A stretch of DNA of 64,000 bases, taken from positions 34,587 through 98,586 of the forward strand of contig NZ_FNOK01000037.1 in NCBI RefSeq assembly GCF_900106995.1. The letters run 5' to 3'. This document shows, piece after piece, positions 43,279 through 51,799 of this stretch. Position 1 is the stretch's first letter, and each line of letters begins with the position of its first letter. The notes beneath the pieces are model-generated. The model made no database searches. It saw nothing but the letters and a program-made list of their open reading frames with translations, and was not told where the DNA came from. Source of the DNA: Saccharopolyspora shandongensis. Lineage in GTDB: Bacteria; Actinomycetota; Actinomycetes; Mycobacteriales; Pseudonocardiaceae. A program made the translations under genes and the position numbers.

Positions 43279-44367
43279 CTACGCGACCCGCAGATTCGCG
43301 ATGGCGTCCTCGTCCCACTCGATGCCGAGGCCGGGAGCCTTTGGCGGTATGACGCAGCCGTTCTCGATGCGCAGCGGACTGCGGGTGATCGAGCCGAGCT
43401 GCGGGATGTGCTCGACGTACATGCCAGCCGGGACGGCGCAGGCCAGGCTGGCGTGCAGTTCCATCAGGAAGTGGGGCGCGACCTTGACGTTGAACGCCTC
43501 CGCGGCGTGCGCGACCTTCAGCCACGGCGTGATACCGCCGACCCGCGCCACGTCGACCTGGACGATGCCCGCGGCACCAGCAGCCAGGTACTCGGCGAAG
43601 TGCCCCACGCTGTAGATCGACTCGCCGACCGCGACGGGCACGGTGGTGGAGCGGGCCAACCGCAGGTGTCCGGCCACGTCCTCCGCGGGCAGCGGTTCCT
43701 CGAACCAGGCGATGTCGAGCGACTCGTAGGTGCGGGCGCGTCGGATGGCCTCGGCGCCGGTCATCGACTGGTTTGCGTCGACCATGATCTCCCAGTCGGG
43801 GCCGACCGCCTCCCGGACCGCTGCCAGCCGCTCGACGTCCTCCCCGGCGGTCGGCTTGCCCACCTTGAACTTGGCACCGCGCAGTCCGGAGGCGCGCGAC
43901 TTCACGGCGTTGGCCACGAGTTCCTCGGTGGTCAGATGGAGCCAGCCGCCCTCGGTGTCGTACACCGGCAGCCGGTCGTGCGCACCCCCGGCCAGGCGCC
44001 ACAGGGGCTCCTCGGCGCGCAGGCACCTGAGATCCCACAGCGCGGTGTCGACCGCGGCCAGGGCGAGCGAGGTGAGAGCGCCGAAAGCGGTGGCGCGCGT
44101 CGAGGCGAGCGACTTGGCCCAGATCGCTTCGATGTCGCGGGCGTCGGAGCCGATCAGGGTCGGCGCGAGGTGGTCGCGCAGCAGCGCCAGGACGGACGAA
44201 CCGCCGGTGCCGATGGTGTACGAGTAGCCGGTGCCGCGCAGTCCGTCGTCGGTCTCCACCGTGACGAGGATTGTCTCCTGGCGTACGAAGGTCTGCGTGG
44301 CGTCGGTGCGCAGCGCCTCGGGCTCGATGTTGACGAGCCGGGTGTCGACCTTGGTGATGGTGGTCAT
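43279..44367 (-). CDS. Enolase-superfamily sugar-acid dehydratase (L-fuconate dehydratase-like)
   Basis: 362 residues. Expected to dehydrate a sugar acid to a 2-keto-3-deoxy acid with Mg. Mandelate-racemase-group features: a lid domain at 1-130; the KxK bases in AKFKVGK (about residues 165-167); metal ligands in VDANQS, WFEEPL and AVGESI; and a C-terminal His base in APHFLMELH. Overall length and the KxK plus His arrangement fit acid-sugar dehydratases. Neighbour genes for the other five pathway steps point to L-fuconate, but substrate is not proven by sequence. ATG 44367 follows GAAAGG. It was probably cotranscribed with the MFS gene at 46148. Confidence 0.85.
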   Translation of the reverse strand: MTTITKVDTRLVNIEPEALRTDATQTFVRQETILVTVETDDGLRGTGYSYTIGTGGSSVLALLRDHLAPTLIGSDARDIEAIWAKSLASTRATAFGALTSLALAAVDTALWDLRCLRAEEPLWRLAGGAHDRLPVYDTEGGWLHLTTEELVANAVKSRASGLRGAKFKVGKPTAGEDVERLAAVREAVGPDWEIMVDANQSMTGAEAIRRARTYESLDIAWFEEPLPAEDVAGHLRLARSTTVPVAVGESIYSVGHFAEYLAAGAAGIVQVDVARVGGITPWLKVAHAAEAFNVKVAPHFLMELHASLACAVPAGMYVEHIPQLGSITRSPLRIENGCVIPPKAPGLGIEWDEDAIANLRVA

Positions 44368-44422
44368 CGAGCGGGCCTTTCGGAGGGTTGCGGCGTTCGA
44401 TACGGAGGGCGTGCGGGCCGGG

Positions 44423-44612
44423 TCAGGTGGCCAGCAGGACGACGTCGAGGGTGCGGGGACTGTGGACGCTTTCGGTGCGGTCGAGTTCGATGTCGCTGGT
44501 GGCGGGGTAAATGCGCCTCCACCCCCAGCCGCTCCAGCAGCTGGACTGCCGCGATCCCTGTGCCGGGATACAGCGTGTCGTTCACGCACGTCACGAGCAG
44601 CGCGACCCGCAT
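44423..44612 (-). pseudogene. Collapsed lutABC operon: LutA N-terminus joined to LutC C-terminus
   Basis: From ATG 44612 the frame is MRVALLVTCVNDTLYPGTGI then AAVQLLERLGVEAH, the conserved start of LutA (lactate utilisation, CCG-domain protein). After about 34 codons, near 44510, the sequence becomes TSDIELDRTESVHSPRTLDV and VLLAT-stop in another phase, which is the conserved end of LutC (LUD domain). LutB and the rest of LutA and LutC, about 2.9 kb in a normal operon, are missing. The short out-of-frame product cannot function. Confidence 0.8.
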
Positions 44613-44705
44613 GCGTCACTCCTTGCCCTTGCTCTCGCGGTATCTCTGACCGCTTTCGCTGTCCTGTACTGCTGATCGGGGCCGGTACTGGGGTTGCTGT
44701 CCTGG

Positions 44706-46148
44706 TCAGGTGCCTGGCACCGAGGCGGGTTCGGCCTGTTGCCGCCAGGTGGTTTCGATGTCCTCCAAGGACCTGCCCGCCGTCTCCGGTACGCGGGTCA
44801 GCACGAAGGCCAGGCCGAGCGCGGACAGCAGCGCGTAGATGCCGAAGACCCAGAAGCCGATGGCGCCCAGCAGATCGGGGAAGGTCAGTGAGAAGAGGAA
44901 GTTGAAGAGGTATTGGGTGAAGGTGACCACGCCCATACCGAGGGCGCGGGCGCGCAGCGGCAGGATTTCCGGTACGTAGAGCCAGAACACCGGGCCGAGG
45001 CCGAAACCGAAGGCGAAGGTGAAGACGAAGACGCAGATGACGTCGAGCACCGACTGGTGGGGGAAGAGCGCCAGCAGGACCAGCGGCGGTACCTGGCTTC
45101 CCAGGCTCAGCGCGAGCAGCTTCACCCGGCCGAGCCGGTCGATCAGCGGAAGGGACAGCGCGGTGGACAGCACCAGGGCGCCGCCGACGCTGTAGTTGGC
45201 GATGATCCCGGTGTCGGGGGAATGGCCGGTGGCGTCGGCGAAGACCGTTGGTGCGTAGTAGACCACGGCGTTGATGCCGGTAAAGACCTGGAAGAAGGTG
45301 AGGGTCAGGCCGATGGCCATGGCGGGGCGGTAGCGGCGCAGCAACTCGCGAAGCCCGGCCTCCTGCCGGCTCAGGCTCCGCCGGATCTCGGCGGCCTCGG
45401 CGTCGGCCTCGGACGTCGAGATGCGCAACCGCTGCAGCACCTGGAGTGCCTCGGCGTCCCGGCCTCGCAGGGTCAGCCAACGCGGGCTCGCCGGGCTGAG
45501 CAGCATGCCGACCAGGAAGAGGGCCGCCGGCAGTGCACCCAGTCCGAGCATCCACTGCCACGAGCCGGAGCTGCGCAGGGCGTCACCGGTGCCGTAGGCG
45601 GCGAGAATGCCGATGTTGACGCTGAGCTGGTACAGAGCGCTGATCATGCCGCGGGTGCGCTTCGGGGCCAGCTCGGTCAGGTAGATCAAGCCGAACATGT
45701 TGGCCAGTCCCACGGCCAGGCCGAGGGCGAAGCGCGAGATGAGCAGGGTGGCGACGCTGACCGAGAAGGCGCAGCCCAGCGAGCCGACGATGAAGATGAC
45801 GCCGGCGACGAGGAGTAGGTGCCGGCGGTCGTAGCGCTTGGCGGCCAGCGAACCGACCACGATCGACGGGAGCGCGCCCAGCAGGATCAGGCTCGTGACC
45901 AGTCCCTGCTGAGTCGGCGAGAGCCCGAATTGGTCGGTGGCGAAGGGCAGTGCTGTCGCGATCGCGCCGGAGTCGTACCCGTACAGCAGGCCGGCCATGC
46001 CGCCAAGCACGGCGACTGCCTTGACGAAACGCGGCATGGGTGCCGCGGCGGAGGCGGGGGTGTCGTCCTGCTGCGGGCCCGGACCTGGGCCCTGCTTCGG
46101 GCCCGGCGAGTGCCGCCCCGTGTCGACGGACCGCGAAGAGTCGACCAT
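44706..46148 (-). CDS. MFS sugar transporter, sugar porter (SP) family
   Basis: 480 residues, 12 spans. Sugar-porter motifs are present: LYGYDSGAIATAL in span 1, RYDRRHLLLVAGV in loop 2-3, a GLAVGLANMFGLIYLTELAP stretch with the PESPR-like SPASPRWL, FQVFTGINAVVYYAPTVF in span 7, and VPETAGRSLEDIE at the C-terminus. It should import a monosaccharide by proton symport. ATG 46148 follows GGGAGG and lies 22 bp from a palindromic operator, in the divergent promoter shared with the FAH-family gene, which puts uptake and catabolism under one control. Confidence 0.92.
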   Translation of the reverse strand: MVDSSRSVDTGRHSPGPKQGPGPGPQQDDTPASAAAPMPRFVKAVAVLGGMAGLLYGYDSGAIATALPFATDQFGLSPTQQGLVTSLILLGALPSIVVGSLAAKRYDRRHLLLVAGVIFIVGSLGCAFSVSVATLLISRFALGLAVGLANMFGLIYLTELAPKRTRGMISALYQLSVNIGILAAYGTGDALRSSGSWQWMLGLGALPAALFLVGMLLSPASPRWLTLRGRDAEALQVLQRLRISTSEADAEAAEIRRSLSRQEAGLRELLRRYRPAMAIGLTLTFFQVFTGINAVVYYAPTVFADATGHSPDTGIIANYSVGGALVLSTALSLPLIDRLGRVKLLALSLGSQVPPLVLLALFPHQSVLDVICVFVFTFAFGFGLGPVFWLYVPEILPLRARALGMGVVTFTQYLFNFLFSLTFPDLLGAIGFWVFGIYALLSALGLAFVLTRVPETAGRSLEDIETTWRQQAEPASVPGT

Positions 46149-46170
46149 CTGTCCTCCCGAGACCCAATTT

Positions 46171-46184
46171 TTTCCTATAGGAAA
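46171..46184. promoter_or_regulatory. Operator candidate 1 (TTTCCTATAGGAAA) of the fucose-type cluster
   Basis: Perfect 14-base palindrome 22 bp upstream of the sugar porter ATG on the minus strand. Shares the core TCCTATAGGA with the site at 46301. FCD-type GntR regulators bind such short palindromes, and the GntR gene at 50486 is the obvious candidate. Confidence 0.65.
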
Positions 46185-46300
46185 TATGCTCCGGGGAGAC
46201 TACGCATGAGGCCTGCGGTGTAGTCAAGGGTTCTGATACACCAGGTTTCGCCGTCTTGCGGCGCCCAGTCGAGGTAGGGGGTTCGCAAAGCCACGCGTTT

Positions 46301-46310
46301 TCCTATAGGA
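46301..46310. promoter_or_regulatory. Operator candidate 2 (TCCTATAGGA) of the fucose-type cluster
   Basis: Same 10-base palindrome as at 46171-46184, here flanked by T-runs (GTTT before, TTTTC after), 37 bp upstream of the FAH-family ATG at 46348. Two matching sites, one per divergent promoter, are strong evidence for shared control. Confidence 0.65.
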
Positions 46311-46347
46311 TTTTCGGAGCGATAGCGCGAGCTCAAGGGGTGTCCGT

Positions 46348-47214
46348 ATGCAACTCATGCGACTAGGGGAAACGGGCCGGGAACGCCCGGCCGTTCGCGA
46401 CGACACGGGGGCGATCCGCGATCTGACGCCCGTCACCCGCGACATCGACGGCGCCTTCCTCGCAGACGGCGGGATCAGCCGGGTCCGGCGCGCACTGGAG
46501 GCGGGCACCCTCCCGCTGCTCCCCGATGCTGACCGGCTACGGGTTGGAGCTCCGGTCGCCCGCCCGACGGCCGTCGTGTGCATCGGACAGAACTACGCGG
46601 CTCATGCCGCGGAGTCCGGCAGCGAGCCCCCGACCGCCCCGATCCTCTTCTTCAAACACCCCAACACGATCGTCGGCCCTTACGACGATGTACTGCTGCC
46701 CCCGGGCGCGGAGAAGGTGGACTGGGAAGTCGAGCTCGCCGTCGTCATCGGGCGGCCTGCTCGATACCTATCGTCGGCAGCCGAGGCCGCGGCTTGTATC
46801 GCCGGCTACGCCATCTCGCACGACGTTTCCGAACGCACCTACCAACTGGCCGAGTCCGGCGGGCAGTGGTCCAAGGGCAAGTCCTGCGAGACGTTCAACC
46901 CACTCGGGCCCTGGCTCGTACCCGCCAACGAACTACCCTGCGGCCCGCAGGACCTGACGCTGCGCAGCCGGGTCAACGGTGAGCCACGCCAGAACTCCTC
47001 GACCGCCGACATGATCTTCGGTGTCCAGGAACTCGTCTGGCACCTCAGCCACTATCTGACCCTGGACCCCGGTGACGTCATCAACACCGGCACGCCCCAA
47101 GGCGTCGCGCTCTCCGGGCGGTTTCCCTATCTGAAGGCCGGCGACATCGTCGAGCTGGAGATCGACCGGCTCGGCCACCAGCGTCAGACACTGCGGGACG
47201 CGCGCGTCGGCTGA
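46348..47214 (+). CDS. Fumarylacetoacetate-hydrolase family, 2,4-diketo-3-deoxy-sugar-acid hydrolase-like
   Basis: 288 residues. Expected to cleave 2,4-diketo-3-deoxy-L-fuconate to pyruvate and lactate, the last step of the oxidative fucose route. FAH core: VCIGQNYAAHAAESG, PILFFKHPNTIVGPYDDVLL, and acidic metal ligands in VDWEVELAVVIG; SHDVSERTYQL and the closing DVINTGTPQGVAL follow. First gene of the plus-strand operon, with an operator 37 bp upstream. Assignment to this step is from context; the fold is certain. Confidence 0.85.
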   Translation: MQLMRLGETGRERPAVRDDTGAIRDLTPVTRDIDGAFLADGGISRVRRALEAGTLPLLPDADRLRVGAPVARPTAVVCIGQNYAAHAAESGSEPPTAPILFFKHPNTIVGPYDDVLLPPGAEKVDWEVELAVVIGRPARYLSSAAEAAACIAGYAISHDVSERTYQLAESGGQWSKGKSCETFNPLGPWLVPANELPCGPQDLTLRSRVNGEPRQNSSTADMIFGVQELVWHLSHYLTLDPGDVINTGTPQGVALSGRFPYLKAGDIVELEIDRLGHQRQTLRDARVG

Positions 47215-47251
47215 AACCGGCCGAGCCCGCGGCCACCGGAGGGAGCCCGGC

Positions 47252-47575
47252 ATGCAACGCATCACCCAGGTCATCAAAGTACGACCCGAGAAGCTCGCCG
47301 AATACCGGGAACTGCACCGCAACGTCCCACGGCCGGTGCTCGACCGATTGCGGCGCAGCAACATCGCCAACTACTCGATCCATCTGCTCGGCGACCGGCT
47401 CTTCAGCTACTTCGAGTACCACGGCGATGACCTGCCGGCGGATCTCGCCGCGGTCGCCGCGGACGAGGCCACGCAGGAGTGGTGGAAACTCACCGACCCC
47501 TGTCAGGAGCCGGTCGAGGAAGCCGCGCCGGGGGAGTGGTGGACCGGCATGCAACAGCTCTTCCTCATGGAATAG
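47252..47575 (+). CDS. L-rhamnose/L-fucose mutarotase (RhaM-like)
   Basis: 107 residues. Dimeric alpha/beta protein that interconverts sugar anomers. MQRITQVIKVRPEKLAEYRE, with the conserved His in LHRNV; YSIHLLGDRLFSYFEYHGDD; and PGEWWTGMQQLFLM at the end are the RhaM/YiiL signature. ATG 47252 follows GGAGGGAG. It feeds the correct anomer of a 6-deoxyhexose to the dehydrogenase at 48487. Confidence 0.92.
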   Translation: MQRITQVIKVRPEKLAEYRELHRNVPRPVLDRLRRSNIANYSIHLLGDRLFSYFEYHGDDLPADLAAVAADEATQEWWKLTDPCQEPVEEAAPGEWWTGMQQLFLME

Positions 47576-47677
47576 GCACACCAGCCATGGCCGGCACCGG
47601 CGCACCCACCGGTTTCACGGCACGCACAACGCGCCGACGCTACCCCATGACGAACGGACGAAGGACAGCGAGCATTC

Positions 47678-48490
47678 ATGGCAGAACAGACGGAACAAAT
47701 CGCACCCGACGCCGAGTTCGGTGGGCTAGTGGCCGCGGTGACCGGCGGTGCCTCCGGCATCGGATTCGCCATCGCGACCGACCTCGCCCGCCGCGGCGCC
47801 GAGGTCTGCGTCCTCGACCTCACGACCGACAACGTGCCCGACGGGCAGCACGGACAGGTCTGCGATGTCAGCGACACGGCCTCCGTGCAGGCGGCGCTGG
47901 CCGCTGTCGGCGAGCGCTTCCAACGCCTCGACATCCTGGTCAACAACGCGGGCATCGGCGCTCAAGGCACGGTCGAGGACAACGACGAGTCGCAGTGGCG
48001 GCATGTCCTCGACGTCAACGTGATCGGTATCGCCCGGGTCAGCGCCGCCGCCCTCCCGTGGCTGCGGCGCGGTGCGGCAGCTCGGCCTGGCAGCACCGCC
48101 ATCGTCAACACCTGTTCCATCGCGGCAACCGCCGGTCTGCCGCAGCGCGCCCTCTACAGCGCCAGCAAGGGCGCCGTGCTCGCACTCACCCGAGCCATGG
48201 CCGCCGACCACGTACGCGAGGGCGTGCGCGTCAACTGCGTCAACCCGGGCACCGTGGACACCCCCTGGGTCGGCCGTCTCCTCGACGCCGCCGCCGACCC
48301 GGCCGCCGAACGGGCCGCCCTCCAAGCCCGCCAGCCCACCGGCCGACTCGTCTCCGCGCAGGAGGTCGCCGCCGCCGTCTGCTACCTCGCGAGCCCCTTC
48401 GCCGGGGCGACCACCGGCACCGCCCTCGCCGTCGACGGCGGCATGCAGGGCCTGCGGCTGCGCCCGGCTGAGCCGGTGAACGCACCATGA
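47678..48490 (+). CDS. SDR dehydrogenase, 2-keto-3-deoxy-L-fuconate dehydrogenase-like
   Basis: 270 residues, classical SDR. NAD site TGGASGIGFAIATDLARRG; NNAGIG; catalytic Ser in NTCSIAATAG and YSASKGAVL with Tyr-x3-Lys. Expected to oxidise 2-keto-3-deoxy-L-fuconate at C4 to the diketo acid cleaved by the FAH-family enzyme. Its stop overlaps the next gene's start (ATGA). The exact substrate rests on cluster context. 47576-47677 is a short spacer. Confidence 0.88.
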   Translation: MAEQTEQIAPDAEFGGLVAAVTGGASGIGFAIATDLARRGAEVCVLDLTTDNVPDGQHGQVCDVSDTASVQAALAAVGERFQRLDILVNNAGIGAQGTVEDNDESQWRHVLDVNVIGIARVSAAALPWLRRGAAARPGSTAIVNTCSIAATAGLPQRALYSASKGAVLALTRAMAADHVREGVRVNCVNPGTVDTPWVGRLLDAAADPAAERAALQARQPTGRLVSAQEVAAAVCYLASPFAGATTGTALAVDGGMQGLRLRPAEPVNAP

Positions 48491-49500
48491 GCGCGGACGG
48501 CAGGCTCCCCACGCGGTTCCTTGGCCGCGCCCGGCTTCCCGTCACCAGTCTGGGCTTCGGTGCGGCGTCGCTCGGCGGCCTCTACGCACCACTCGGTGAC
48601 GATGAAGCGCACGCCACGCTCGAGGCCGCTTGGGAAGCGGGCATCCGCTACTTCGACACTGCTCCGCACTACGGCGTCGGCCTGTCGGAGGAGCGGCTCG
48701 GCCGCTTTCTCGCCGACAAACCGCGTGGCTCGTACGTGGTGTCGACCAAAGTCGGCCGACTGCTCGTCCCGCACGACGGGCCGGCAGCGGACGTCCAGGG
48801 CATCGCCGGGTTCTACGGCACTCCCAACCGCGTGCGGGTGACCGACCACAGCGGCGAAGGCGCGCTGCGCTCTCTCGACGAGAGCCTGCGGCGGCTCGGT
48901 CTCGATCACGTCGACATCGTCTTCCTGCACGACCCCGAAGACCACGTCGAACAGGCCCTGGGCGAGGCGTATCCGGTGCTGGAACGACTGCGCGCGGAAG
49001 GCGTGGTCGGTTCTGTCGGCGTCGGCACCAACCACACCGCCGTTCCGGCCCGTTTCGTCCGGGAGACCGACGTCGACTGCTTGCTGATCGCCGGTCGATA
49101 CACCTTGCTGGATGCCGGGGCCGCCCGCGAGCTGTTCCCGCTCTGCCAGCAGCGGGGCGTCGACATCGTCGGCGCCGGGGTGTTCAACAGCGGTCTGCTG
49201 GCCGCCCCCGGGCCCGGCGCCCCTTTCGACTACTCCGCCGCCCCCGAACACCTGCTGCGCAGAGCACAGCGGATCGCGGCGGTCTGCACCCGTCACGACG
49301 TCACCCTGGCCGCTGCGGCACTGGCGTTCCCCGGCCGTCATCCGGTGGTGCGCACGGTACTGGCCGGTATGCGCACCCCGGACGAGGTGCGGCAGAACAT
49401 CGCGGCGGTCAGAGCACCCGTTCCCGAGGAATTGTGGGCCGACCTGGCGGCGAAGGGGCTGTTACCCGAGGGCTCCGCCGTGCCGGAGGTGACCTCGTGA
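48487..49500 (+). CDS. Aldo/keto reductase, L-fucose (D-threo-aldose) dehydrogenase-like
   Basis: 337 residues. (beta/alpha)8 NAD(P) enzyme; here it should oxidise L-fucose to L-fucono-lactone. AKR tetrad: Asp and Tyr in IRYFDTAPHYG, Lys in VVSTKVGRL, His in VFLHDPEDH. The N-terminal TSLGFGAASLGGLY and the PNRVRVTDHSGEGALRSLDE segment are found in the D-threo-aldose dehydrogenase group. It overlaps neighbours at both ends (ATGA, GTGA). Confidence 0.88.
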   Translation: MSADGRLPTRFLGRARLPVTSLGFGAASLGGLYAPLGDDEAHATLEAAWEAGIRYFDTAPHYGVGLSEERLGRFLADKPRGSYVVSTKVGRLLVPHDGPAADVQGIAGFYGTPNRVRVTDHSGEGALRSLDESLRRLGLDHVDIVFLHDPEDHVEQALGEAYPVLERLRAEGVVGSVGVGTNHTAVPARFVRETDVDCLLIAGRYTLLDAGAARELFPLCQQRGVDIVGAGVFNSGLLAAPGPGAPFDYSAAPEHLLRRAQRIAAVCTRHDVTLAAAALAFPGRHPVVRTVLAGMRTPDEVRQNIAAVRAPVPEELWADLAAKGLLPEGSAVPEVTS

Positions 49501-50438
49501 CGGGGCGGCCAGCGGACGGGCGCGACGACGGCGGTTGTCCGGACACCACCCGCGCCGACAGCCGGGTCGACGCGCACCACCATGTGTGGGATCTGTCGGT
49601 GCGAGACCAGCCGTGGATCACCGGAGAAGCCCTGCGGCCGCTTCGCCGCGACTTCCTCCTCGCGGAGCTGGAGCCGCAGGCCCGCGCCGCCGGGGTACAC
49701 CACACCGTTGTCGTGCAGACCGTGCCGGACGAGCGGGAGACCGCCGAACTTCTGCGCCTGGCGGCCGGCCCCGGGCCGGTCGCGGCGGTCGTCGGCTGGG
49801 CCGATCTCACCGACCCCGCCATCGCGGACCGTCTGGCTGCACTGCGGGAGCTGCCCGGTGGGCGGCGTCTGGCGGGCATCCGACACCAGGCGCAGGACGA
49901 GCCCGACCCGCGCTGGCTGTGCCGCCCCGACGTACGCCGGGGTCTGCGCGCGGTTGCCGAGGCCGGACTCGTCTACGAACTGCTCGTCACCCCGACGCAG
50001 TTGCCGGCCGCCGTGCAGACCGCGGCCGCGCTGCCCGGCTGCCGGTTCGTGCTAGACCACCTTGGCAAACCGCCGGTGGCCTCCGGTGCGTTGCGGCCCT
50101 GGGCCGACGACCTCGCCCGGCTCGCCGCGCTGCCGCACGTCGAGTGCAAGCTCTCCGGCCTGGTGACCGAAGCCGACTGGCAGCACTGGACCGTCGAGGG
50201 AATGCGGCCGTACGCCGAGCACGCCCTTCGGCTTTTCGGTCCCGACCGCATCCTCTTCGGTTCCGACTGGCCGGTGTGCACTCTGGCGGCAGAGTACGCA
50301 GCCGTCGTTGGTGTCGCGGAACAGCTCAGCGCCACGCTCTCGCAAACGGAGCGGGCTGCCGTCTTCGCGGGGAACGCACGCCGCGTCTACGGCCTGGAAC
50401 GCCAGGTGCTATCCCGTCAGAGACTCTCCGATCAATAA
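49497..50438 (+). CDS. Amidohydrolase-2 family, L-fuconolactonase-like
   Basis: 313 residues. TIM-barrel metal hydrolase expected to open L-fuconolactone. Motifs: VDAHHHVWDLS (metal-binding His), LAGIRHQAQDEPDPRWL, FVLDHLGKPP and the conserved Asp near the end in ILFGSDWPVC. GTG 49497 overlaps the AKR stop. The enzyme order lactone former then lactonase supports the role. Confidence 0.87.
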   Translation: MTGRPADGRDDGGCPDTTRADSRVDAHHHVWDLSVRDQPWITGEALRPLRRDFLLAELEPQARAAGVHHTVVVQTVPDERETAELLRLAAGPGPVAAVVGWADLTDPAIADRLAALRELPGGRRLAGIRHQAQDEPDPRWLCRPDVRRGLRAVAEAGLVYELLVTPTQLPAAVQTAAALPGCRFVLDHLGKPPVASGALRPWADDLARLAALPHVECKLSGLVTEADWQHWTVEGMRPYAEHALRLFGPDRILFGSDWPVCTLAAEYAAVVGVAEQLSATLSQTERAAVFAGNARRVYGLERQVLSRQRLSDQ

Positions 50439-50485
50439 ACTGTCCGCGTCCGTACGCCGCACATTCCACCAGCCGAGGAGGTCGG

Positions 50486-51220
50486 ATGTTGTCGGAAGAC
50501 CTCCCCGGTCCCCGGCACCGGGTAGAACCAGCGGACCGCTCGGCTCGCCAGACGTCGCCGCAGCGGCAGGCCCTCGCCGACCGCGTCTACGAATCCATCA
50601 AGGCCATGGTCATGGACCACGAGATCGCACCCGGAGCCCGGGTCGGAATCGAGGCCCTCTCCCGTGACCTCCAGGTGTCACCCACCCCGGTACGTGAGGC
50701 TTTGGCCCGGCTGGAATCCGACGGCCTGGTCGTGAAGCGTTCACAGGCCGGGTACCGAGCCACCGAGCTGCTCACCCCGCAGGACCTGGAAGAGCTCTTC
50801 GAGATGCGGCTGCTGCTGGAGCCGAAGGCGGCGGCCCTCGCCGCCAGCAACGCCAGCGAGGAACAGCTCGACCAGCTCGAACAGATCGTCGAGGACATGC
50901 GGTTCCGGCCAGGCTCCGGCAGCCGGTACGCCGAGTACCGCGAGTTCGCGGTACTCGATCAGCGCTTCCACAACACTCTCGCGGAGGCCGCAGGACGCCC
51001 CCTGCTCGCGGACGCTGTGGAACGCCTCCACTCCCACCTCCACATTTTCCGGCTCAGCAGCATCCCGGGCGCGGGCGAACAGACTCTGGCGGAGCACGAA
51101 CGAATCGTCCGAGCCGTACTGCGCCGCATCCCCGACCGCACCGCCGAGGCGATGACAGAACATCTGGAACGCAGCCTCGAACGGCAACGCAGCCGCCAGG
51201 AGCCGCCAAGTTTTGGATGA
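50486..51220 (+). CDS. GntR-family regulator, FCD subgroup
   Basis: 244 residues. Winged HTH: DRVYESIKAMVMDHEIAPGA then LQVSPTPVREALARLESDG; FCD ligand domain with metal-binding acid/His pattern (MRLLLEPKAAALAASNASEE; LDQRFHNTLAEAAGRP; EHERIVRAV). ATG 50486 follows GAGGAGG. Last gene of the plus-strand set, 47 bp after the lactonase. It most likely represses both divergent transcripts through the TCCTATAGGA sites, with a sugar-acid intermediate as inducer (inference). Confidence 0.9.
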   Translation: MLSEDLPGPRHRVEPADRSARQTSPQRQALADRVYESIKAMVMDHEIAPGARVGIEALSRDLQVSPTPVREALARLESDGLVVKRSQAGYRATELLTPQDLEELFEMRLLLEPKAAALAASNASEEQLDQLEQIVEDMRFRPGSGSRYAEYREFAVLDQRFHNTLAEAAGRPLLADAVERLHSHLHIFRLSSIPGAGEQTLAEHERIVRAVLRRIPDRTAEAMTEHLERSLERQRSRQEPPSFG

Positions 51221-51229
51221 GCGTGCTCG

Positions 51230-51460
51230 TCAGCCTGAGCTCGACTGCGCGTTCGTGCCGAGCAGGCGGGCATTTCGGTCGTCTCGATGATCGAAACGCT
51301 GCCCGCCGAGTTCGTCACCACAGCCTGGGAAGGCGTCCTGCATTGCAGCGTGACTTCCGTCCACAGTGGTCGCTCCACGCAGCTGTGGGACGCCACGGTC
51401 ACCGAGGACCGAACAGCCGCAGTGTTCCGCTGCACCCAGCTCATCCTCTGGCCGCGGTAA
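51230..51460 (+). pseudogene. PaaI-type hotdog thioesterase, C-terminal remnant
   Basis: The frame reads AEQAGISVVSMIETLPAEFV, EGVLHCSVTSVHSGRSTQLW and AVFRCTQLILWPR to TAA 51458-51460, the second half of an acyl-CoA thioesterase of the hotdog fold (the HSGRSTQLWD strand is diagnostic). The N-terminal half with the catalytic Asp is missing or scrambled by the end of the GntR gene. Confidence 0.6.
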
Positions 51461-51799
51461 CCGATGACCGTCGCCGACCCGATCCGGCGTGATCCGTCCG
51501 AGCCGTTAGAAGTCCGGGACCTGGGTGAAAGCCCGTCGGACTGGGCGCTGGTCTCCGCACCCGTGCGATCCTGCTCGACGGCGTCGCTGTGCACGCGTTT
51601 TCGCGCTCCCTTGCGCCCCGAGCCGGGAAGAGATCCTCCTACGGTGCCGCAGCCCCCTGCTCGCCGGTTGTGTGAACGGCACGTTCAAGGAGTTCTTCGG
51701 CGGTGTCAAGTGTTCAATGCACCAGTTGTTGATCTTCAGGAGGGGGTGCGGGCGGTGTGTTGGTTCAAGATAATCAATATTTTCAGTGTTGATTGAATG
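51461..51799. other. Gap with possible promoter or terminator structure
   Basis: No convincing gene. Near 51770-51796 an A/T-rich stretch contains AATCAA and TTGATT arms about 11 bases apart, unusual for this genome; it may be a terminator for the AbrB-like gene or an operator. Confidence 0.35.
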
